In this document: positions 1 through 3,642 of the stretch, one piece after another
Layout: every line of letters starts with the position of its first letter
Numbering within the stretch: position 1 is the stretch's first letter
Assembly (NCBI GenBank): GCA_934477985.1
Contig: CAKSOR010000176.1
Location: forward strand, 1-6,028
Origin: an uncultured Eubacteriales bacterium
Lineage (GTDB): Bacteria; Bacillota; Clostridia; Oscillospirales; CAG-272
DNA length: 6,028 nucleotides
Direction of reading: 5' to 3'
Translations under genes and position numbers: made by a program
The notes under the pieces: generated by a model
Databases searched by the model: none
The model's input: the letters and a program-made list of their open reading frames with translations, nothing else
Told to the model about the DNA's origin: nothing

Positions 1-715
1 CCCTCAGCGCTCGAGAGGGCAGATCGGCATGAAGTCTATCGACGAAAAGGTCGACACCTACCCGACTCTCTACCTTCTTCACGGCATGAGCGACGACTAC
101 ACGATCTGGGAGCGCCGCACCTCGATTGAGCGCTACGCCTCCGAGCGCGGAATCGCGGTCGTTATGCCCGATGGTGATCTCTCGTGGTACACCGACATGA
201 AGTACGGCGGAAACTACTTTACATTCATGTCTGACGAACTCCCGGCGGTCTGCCGCGACTTCTTCCCGAAGATGTCGACCGACCGCGAGAAGACCTGGGT
301 CGCCGGACTCTCGATGGGCGGCTACGGCGCTTTCAAGCTGGCGTTAAGATGCCCCGAGACCTTCTCGCGCGGAGCGTCGCTCTCAGGCGCGCTTGATTTC
401 GGCACGTTCTATGACCGCACGAAGCCCGGCTTCGCCTACATAATCGCGGGCGACAAGGAGACCGAGTTCGATGGCAGCGACAACGACCTCTTCGCCGTCG
501 CCGAGCGACTCAAGGCGAGCGGAAGACCGCTTCCGAAGCTCTGGCAGTGGTGCGGAACCGAGGATTTCCTGATAAACGACAACCACAGAATGCGTGATCA
601 CCTGACCTCACTTGGCTACGATCTCACGTACTCAGAGTCCGAGGGCGTTCACAGCTGGCATTACTGGGATACGCACATCCAGAGAATTCTTTCGTGGCTC
701 TGTGAGGGCAAATAA
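1..715 (+). CDS. Putative serine esterase, CE1 / esterase-D type alpha/beta hydrolase (5' end missing)
   Basis: Seen: the frame is open from base 2 and ends at TAA 713-715. Counting from the internal Met at base 29, an HGM oxyanion-type loop lies at residues 18-20. The nucleophile elbow GLSMGG has Ser95, with likely acid Asp179 in GTEDF and base His208 in GVHSW. This is a complete Ser-Asp-His triad in the order expected of the esterase-D/S-formylglutathione hydrolase-like family, which includes acetyl, feruloyl and tributyrin esterases. I place the true start left of the window, because the residues before Met29 (SRGQIGM) resemble the N-terminal strand region of the family and about 25-35 residues would otherwise be missing. 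A GAGAGGG at 13-19 makes a start at 29 possible but less likely. Inferred: it hydrolyses short acyl esters, perhaps glycan decorations, given the convergent GH16 gene. Substrate and cell location cannot be read, because the N-terminus is absent. Confidence 0.85.
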   Translation, partial: PQRSRGQIGMKSIDEKVDTYPTLYLLHGMSDDYTIWERRTSIERYASERGIAVVMPDGDLSWYTDMKYGGNYFTFMSDELPAVCRDFFPKMSTDREKTWVAGLSMGGYGAFKLALRCPETFSRGASLSGALDFGTFYDRTKPGFAYIIAGDKETEFDGSDNDLFAVAERLKASGRPLPKLWQWCGTEDFLINDNHRMRDHLTSLGYDLTYSESEGVHSWHYWDTHIQRILSWLCEGK

Positions 716-764
716 AAATAACGAAGCCGGTCGGCGCGATTCGCGCCGACCGGTTATTTTTATT
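711..764. terminator. Symmetric bidirectional intrinsic terminator
   Basis: A perfect 12-bp GC-rich stem (727-738 with 742-753, loop ATT) is flanked by AATAAAAATAA at 711-721 and its exact reverse complement TTATTTTTATT at 754-764. The arms can extend the stem past a 5-base bulge (CGAAG, 722-726). Each transcript therefore has an A-rich stretch before the hairpin and a T-rich tract after it. It lies between two convergent genes, and the stop codon of each gene sits inside one AT arm (713-715 on +, 762-760 on -). It should end both the esterase and the GH16 messages. Confidence 0.9.
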
Positions 765-1578
765 CGTAATCAAAAACTCTGACATAGTCGCAGGTGAAAT
801 AATCATCCACGAACTTCTCGCCGACCGGATAGGGCTTCGAGCTTCTCCAGCCCTGAACCTCGGTCGTCAGCAGCACGAACTGCGGAACCTGCGATACTGT
901 CTCTGTGACTCTCGAGACGATCTCGTTGTCGCAGTAGAAGACATATTCGTCGGGCGTCCAGAGCATTCCGAAGGTATGCCAGCCGTCCGGCGTCTCCTTG
1001 AGGTCGTAACCGACGCGTCCTTCCTGTCTGAAGCTGTCGCCGTAGCCGCCCATGATGTTTCCGGTTGACGCCTTGCCAAGCTTGAAGTACTCCATGATGT
1101 CGCTCTCGACACCGCTCCAGCTCGGATCGTAGGTCATGCCGATCGACGGCGACTGAGTCCAGAACGCCGACCACATCACGTTCGGCTCGCGCTGAAACTT
1201 GCAGCGGCACTCGTAGTATCCGAAGCGATGCATGAACTTCGGCTCTTCGATCTTTCCGATGTTCCAGATCCGATCCTGTTTCCAGGGATTCTGCTGGTCG
1301 CCGACCGGGATGTCGAACGAGTTCGAGCCGGTCTGGAGCTGCGGCGAGCAGTAATAACCGTCCTTCTCGACGCGGTGGAGCTCGACATTGCCATGTCCGT
1401 CGAGCACGACGCCCTCATCGGTGTAAGCCCCGAAGCGCTTGCCCCAGAAGTTGAGTCTGAAGCCCCACTTTGTCCGGTCAAGCTCGGTTCCGTCAAATTC
1501 GTCCGCCCAGATCAGTCTGAACTTCCTTCCCTCGGGCAGAAAGCTCGACACATGTCCTTCGACTTTGTATTCCTGCAT
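760..1578 (-). CDS. Glycoside hydrolase family 16 (GH16) protein, leaderless, 272 aa
   Basis: Seen (numbered from the chosen start): an N-terminal strand with WADEFDGTELDRTKW (residues 24-38), typical of GH16 and laminarinase-like enzymes; FGYYECRCKF (119-128); and the catalytic motif GVESDIMEYF (156-165). This fits the family pattern ExDxxE with Glu158 as nucleophile, Asp160 as helper and Glu163 as acid/base. WHTFGMLWTPDEYVFYCD (200-217) is the usual C-terminal beta-sandwich part. Known: GH16 enzymes are retaining endo-hydrolases of beta-1,3/1,4-glucans or galactans; the substrate cannot be fixed from sequence. The start at 1578 is chosen because AGGAGG lies 10 bases upstream. A longer frame to 1668 would run through the promoter region. 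There is no signal peptide, so the protein appears cytoplasmic, which is unusual for GH16. It converges with an esterase and diverges from an AraC-type regulator that probably controls it. Confidence 0.9.
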   Translation of the reverse strand: MQEYKVEGHVSSFLPEGRKFRLIWADEFDGTELDRTKWGFRLNFWGKRFGAYTDEGVVLDGHGNVELHRVEKDGYYCSPQLQTGSNSFDIPVGDQQNPWKQDRIWNIGKIEEPKFMHRFGYYECRCKFQREPNVMWSAFWTQSPSIGMTYDPSWSGVESDIMEYFKLGKASTGNIMGGYGDSFRQEGRVGYDLKETPDGWHTFGMLWTPDEYVFYCDNEIVSRVTETVSQVPQFVLLTTEVQGWRSSKPYPVGEKFVDDYFTCDYVRVFDYE

Positions 1579-1588
1579 GTTTACAATT

Positions 1589-1594
1589 CCTCCT
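1589..1594 (-). promoter_or_regulatory. Shine-Dalgarno sequence deciding the GH16 start
   Basis: AGGAGG on the minus strand stands 10 bases before ATG at 1578. It is the only good ribosome site in this reading frame. It excludes the 30-codon longer frame beginning at 1668, which has no such site and overlaps the promoters. Confidence 0.85.
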
Positions 1595-1622
1595 TGAATT
1601 TCGAAAAAATATCTGATATAAT
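1594..1622 (+). promoter_or_regulatory. Predicted sigma-A promoter of the AraC-family gene
   Basis: TTGAAT (1594-1599), a 17-base spacer, then TATAAT (1617-1622) with an extended -10 TG at 1614-1615. The predicted transcription start is near 1629, giving a leader of about 68 bases before ATG at 1697. The -10 box lies one base from the -10 box of the opposing GH16 promoter, so the two polymerases would exclude each other. The palindrome at 1639-1668 lies in this promoter's early transcribed region, where a bound regulator could block elongation. Confidence 0.7.
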
Positions 1623-1623
1623 A

Positions 1624-1652
1624 ATTATACCATCGTTTTTGAGCGATTTCTT
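1624..1652 (-). promoter_or_regulatory. Predicted activator-dependent promoter of the GH16 gene
   Basis: On the minus strand a perfect TATAAT (1629-1624) is preceded at 17 bases by AAGAAA (1652-1647), which is far from TTGACA. A good -10 with no recognisable -35 is typical of promoters needing an activator. The 30-bp palindrome at 1639-1668 covers exactly the missing -35 region. The predicted start is near 1617, with a leader of about 39 bases. No better -35/-10 pair was found elsewhere in the intergenic region. Confidence 0.55.
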
Positions 1653-1668
1653 TCGAAAAATCACTCAA
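1639..1668. promoter_or_regulatory. 30-bp imperfect palindrome, candidate operator for the AraC-family regulator
   Basis: The left arm TTGAG-C-GATTT (1639-1649) mirrors the right arm AAATC-A-CTCAA (1658-1668), with one mismatch in each arm, around a TTTCGAA-like core. Ten of eleven arm positions pair. It lies between divergent genes, over the -35 region of the GH16 promoter and just downstream of the AraC-gene promoter. A bound regulator could activate GH16 and repress its own gene. That the neighbouring AraC protein binds here is inference from position only; many AraC proteins use direct rather than inverted repeats. Confidence 0.55.
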
Positions 1669-1687
1669 ACATTACGAAATCGAACTC

Positions 1688-1692
1688 GGAGG
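1688..1692 (+). promoter_or_regulatory. Closely spaced Shine-Dalgarno of the AraC-family gene
   Basis: GGAGG is followed by only four bases (GATT) before ATG at 1697. The spacing is shorter than the usual 5-9 bases and may lower translation, which is common for regulators. No alternative in-frame ATG, GTG or TTG with a better site lies close by, so the start is kept. Confidence 0.65.
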
Positions 1693-1696
1693 GATT

Positions 1697-2425
1697 ATGA
1701 AGATAATCGAGACCGGAGTCTTCCGCTCGTCGGATTTTTACAGCACAGAGACTTCGCCGCTTCGGACGGTCGCGCGGTATGAACTTGAATATTACGATGG
1801 CGGAGAGGGCTTCAGCGTCGTCGACGGAGTCAAATACCCGCACGCCGGACGGCATTTTCTGTTAGCGCGACCGGGCGACAAGCGATTCAGCATCGGACGC
1901 TTTGAGTGTCGTTATGCGCATTTCACGTCAGACGAGCCGGAAGTCGGCGAGATCGCGCGCTGTCTGACCGAGCCGGACGATGACAGCGTTCAGGAGATGA
2001 AAGAGCTGCGAAACCTTCGCGGACTGCGGCAGCTGGCGTCGCTCTGCGCTCTCCTCGACCGTCTTCGCGCTGGCGGCATGCCGGAGCGCCAGAGTGAGCC
2101 GGCCGAGCGCTATCTCGACGCGGTCATGAAGACCAAGGAATACATGGAGCGGAATTACGGGAGTAAAATAACCCTAGACGACCTCGCCGGAATGGTCTAT
2201 CTTTCGAAAAACTTCTACCGCACGGTTTTCACGAGGGTTATGGAATTGTCGCCGAGCCGCTATCTGACGAGCATAAGGGTCGCTAAGGCGGTCGGATTCA
2301 TCCGCGAGGGCAGACTTCCGCTCGGCGAGATCGCAGGGCTCTGCGGCTTTGAGAACCAGTCGTATATGAACTATGTAATCAAGAAGGAGACCGGGAAGAC
2401 CCCGACCGGGCTCTCAAAGCGCTGA
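1697..2425 (+). CDS. AraC-family transcriptional regulator, 242 aa
   Basis: Seen: residues 1-80 form a beta-rich segment with SVVDGVKYPHAGRHFLLARPGDKR (about 40-63), resembling the cupin-like sensor arm of AraC proteins. From about 140 there is the two-helix-turn-helix DNA-binding domain. The first unit is around ITLDDLAGMVYLSKNFYRTVF (158-178) and is followed by SPSRYLTSIRVAKA (185-198). The second is around LPLGEIAGLCGFENQSYMNYVIKKETGKTP (207-236), matching the family signature of GF-x-(N/D)-x-S-Y and GxTP. At 242 residues it is shorter than the common 270-300. Known: such proteins sense small sugars or related ligands and usually activate nearby catabolic genes. Inferred: it controls the divergent GH16 gene through the shared 118-bp intergenic region and probably regulates itself. 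Its last 47 bases overlap the 3' end of the convergent acyltransferase gene. The ligand is unknown. Confidence 0.9.
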   Translation: MKIIETGVFRSSDFYSTETSPLRTVARYELEYYDGGEGFSVVDGVKYPHAGRHFLLARPGDKRFSIGRFECRYAHFTSDEPEVGEIARCLTEPDDDSVQEMKELRNLRGLRQLASLCALLDRLRAGGMPERQSEPAERYLDAVMKTKEYMERNYGSKITLDDLAGMVYLSKNFYRTVFTRVMELSPSRYLTSIRVAKAVGFIREGRLPLGEIAGLCGFENQSYMNYVIKKETGKTPTGLSKR

Positions 2426-3449
2426 GCACCTTGTCGGCGAGCACGAAAAATCCGATTGTCAGGACATAGCCGAATAAAAGCCTGATGATAAACGCCGGAA
2501 GTATCGAACCTATTCCGAGCTTCAGGCAGAGGCTGTCGGCGAAATACAGAAGCAGCGGATGGAAGAGGTAGACCTGATATGACACCCGGTCGAGCGGCGC
2601 GGTTATCTTCACGAGCCGCGATTCCGAGAGATTCACGCAGAGCGAGAAGAGGAAGATCAACGCCGTCAAGACATAGAAGGTGTGCGCCGTCTCGAGCCAC
2701 CAGATTCCGGCGTTCTTCGCCGTGTGAATGTATGCGAGCCAGCCGTCCAGCAGTGCCGCCGGGGCGAAGATCACGAGCGCCGGGATGAAGCTCTTTTCCG
2801 CCTCGGCGCGGACATTTTCGTAGTATCGCCCGGAGACGAGTCCGGCGGTCCACCAGAAGAGATAGGTCGTGAATATCCGGTCGCAGTAGGGAAATATTCT
2901 CGTGTTGTCGAAGAGTATCAGAAAATCGGCGAGGTACTGCCCGAGGATGAGCGACAGAAAGTACGCGATTATGAGCGCCGCGGCGGCTCTGACACCCGAG
3001 TCGAGCTTTTTCACGAGGAGTCTCCAGAGCGGCGCGGTCAGGTAGAACTGAACTATCGCGATGACGAAGTAGAAGTGCGCGCAGACACTTCCGTCGGCGA
3101 GCGATTTCATGAAGCTTGCCGGAGTGAAAGCCGCGAAGCCTTTGAAATTAAAGTAGAGAGCGAAGATTACAGCGGCGATAATGTATGGGATCACGACGCG
3201 CTTCAGCCGTCCGAGCAGATATTTCGGGTATGAGAACGGCTTGTCAAGTCCGAGAGATAATTTCAGTCCGGCGAGGAAAAAGAACCCCGGAACGGCGCAG
3301 GACGCGAGTTTCCAGACCGGGAAGAGCAGGGCGTACTGCGCCGAAGCCCGGTCGGCGTATGTGACAGCGTTCGACGCGGCGTGGATGAATATTACAAATA
3401 TGCAGAGAATCACGTTCATGAGCGAGAGCTCGTTCTTTCGTTTTGACAT
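2379..3449 (-). CDS. Membrane acyltransferase, acyltransferase-3 (OafA/YrhL-like) family, 356 aa
   Basis: Seen: a strongly hydrophobic protein with about ten membrane segments, near residues 10-29, 43-64, 87-104, 122-142, 155-175, 193-207, 221-240, 256-274, 290-308 and 316-340. The first contains FVIFIHAA with His23, the position of the conserved catalytic-type His of this family. The second is followed by RLKRVVIPYI (81-90), the usual R-x-x-R...P segment, and HFYFVIAIVQFY (125-136) is also typical. Known: the family O-acylates sugars in cell-wall polymers, exopolysaccharides or small molecules at the membrane. The substrate here is unknown. The start at 3449 is supported by AGGAGG seven bases upstream and a near-consensus promoter. 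The 3' end overlaps the AraC gene antisense by 47 bp, and no terminator is seen there. The C-terminal tail RARSGSSRSPS is largely encoded within that overlap. Confidence 0.88.
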   Translation of the reverse strand: MSKRKNELSLMNVILCIFVIFIHAASNAVTYADRASAQYALLFPVWKLASCAVPGFFFLAGLKLSLGLDKPFSYPKYLLGRLKRVVIPYIIAAVIFALYFNFKGFAAFTPASFMKSLADGSVCAHFYFVIAIVQFYLTAPLWRLLVKKLDSGVRAAAALIIAYFLSLILGQYLADFLILFDNTRIFPYCDRIFTTYLFWWTAGLVSGRYYENVRAEAEKSFIPALVIFAPAALLDGWLAYIHTAKNAGIWWLETAHTFYVLTALIFLFSLCVNLSESRLVKITAPLDRVSYQVYLFHPLLLYFADSLCLKLGIGSILPAFIIRLLFGYVLTIGFFVLADKVLSALRARSGSSRSPS

Positions 3450-3475
3450 GCTGTAGCCTCCTTCGTTGTAATAAT

Positions 3476-3504
3476 ATGATACACCAAAATCGTCCAGTTG
3501 TCAA
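3476..3504 (-). promoter_or_regulatory. Predicted sigma-A promoter of the acyltransferase gene
   Basis: On the minus strand TTGACA (3504-3499), a 17-base spacer, then TATCAT (3481-3476). The predicted start is near 3469, leaving a short leader of about 20 bases that carries AGGAGG (3462-3457) before ATG at 3449. The -35 is a perfect match and the -10 differs from consensus at one position. A strong constitutive-looking promoter is expected. Confidence 0.8.
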
Positions 3505-3507
3505 CAC

Positions 3508-3519
3508 ATTTGCGCAAAT
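3508..3519. promoter_or_regulatory. 12-bp perfect palindrome upstream of the acyltransferase -35
   Basis: ATTTGCGCAAAT is a perfect inverted repeat starting three bases beyond the -35 box of the acyltransferase promoter, in the position of an activator or upstream repressor site. It is also about 35 bases upstream of the htpG -35. No arm extension is visible. No known regulator is assigned, and short AT-flanked palindromes can occur by chance. Confidence 0.35.
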
Positions 3520-3553
3520 ACTTTAAATTCCTGTAACTTTAATCGTGAAGTCC

Positions 3554-3582
3554 TTGACAATGATACCCCAAAGAGGTATAAT
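3554..3582 (+). promoter_or_regulatory. Consensus sigma-A promoter of htpG (and probably aroC)
   Basis: TTGACA (3554-3559), exactly 17 bases, then TATAAT (3577-3582): a perfect match to the housekeeping consensus. The predicted transcription start is near 3589, giving a leader of about 54 bases before ATG at 3643. Such a promoter on a heat-shock gene would be very active unless repressed or limited after transcription, which fits the operator-like repeats and the leader hairpin described separately. No CIRCE element (TTAGCACTC-N9-GAGTGCTAA) is present. Confidence 0.9.
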
Positions 3583-3599
3583 ATACTGTAGGATAGTAT
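3563..3599. repeat. Tandem pair of 17-bp imperfect palindromes over the htpG promoter
   Basis: Unit 1 (3563-3579) has arms ATACC and GGTAT. Unit 2 (3583-3599) has arms ATACT and AGTAT. Both share one layout: 5-bp arm, one mismatch, one further pair, 3-base centre. The centres (3571 and 3591) are 20 bp apart, close to two helical turns. Unit 1 overlaps the -10 box and unit 2 runs from just after it past the start site. The placement is that of a repressor operator. The binding protein is unknown, and part of the symmetry uses the TATAAT itself, so chance is possible. Confidence 0.45.
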
Positions 3600-3609
3600 C
3601 AAGCTGTCC
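3591..3609 (+). promoter_or_regulatory. Small hairpin at the 5' end of the htpG leader
   Basis: GGATAG (3591-3596) can pair with CTGTCC (3604-3609) in RNA, forming six pairs including one G-U, around a 7-base loop. It would begin about two bases from the predicted transcript start, where hairpins often protect messages from 5' decay. It is followed directly by the hairpin that covers the ribosome site. The stability is modest. Confidence 0.35.
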
Positions 3610-3612
3610 GAC

Positions 3613-3635
3613 ATTTCTTTTCATAAAAAAGAGGT
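3613..3635 (+). promoter_or_regulatory. Candidate RNA thermometer: hairpin covering the htpG Shine-Dalgarno
   Basis: In RNA, AUUUCUUUU (3613-3621) can pair without a gap with AAAAGAGGU (3627-3635) across the loop CAUAA (3622-3626). This gives nine pairs: six A-U, two U-G and one C-G. The GAGG of the ribosome site (3631-3634) is fully inside the helix, and two of its G residues are held only by U-G pairs. Known: heat-controlled leaders of the fourU type hide the Shine-Dalgarno against a run of U in a weak helix that melts on warming. The same layout on an hsp90 gene makes this plausible. A U-rich stretch before a purine-rich ribosome site could also pair by chance. Confidence 0.45.
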
Positions 3636-3642
3636 AGTTAAA

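Noticed and set aside
29..31. ATG at 29 as the true esterase start
   Set aside because: A GAGAGGG lies upstream, but the frame is open to the window edge, the preceding residues fit the family, and the protein would be short at its N-terminus. Not fully excluded.
1579..1668. 30-codon N-terminal extension of the GH16 frame
   Set aside because: It lacks a ribosome site and overlaps the predicted promoters and palindrome, while AGGAGG stands correctly before ATG at 1578.
1228..1782. Plus-strand open frame across the GH16 5' half and the intergenic region
   Set aside because: It is antisense to GH16 coding sequence and crosses the promoter region and the AraC start in another frame. It has no recognisable domain.
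2682..3233. Plus-strand open frame opposite the acyltransferase
   Set aside because: It is the mirror of a membrane-protein gene: Arg/Glu-rich, with no ribosome site and no family resemblance.
3541..3642. CIRCE/HrcA operator or another standard heat-shock box at htpG
   Set aside because: No TTAGCACTC-N9-GAGTGCTAA or close variant was found. The palindromes present have a different sequence and layout.
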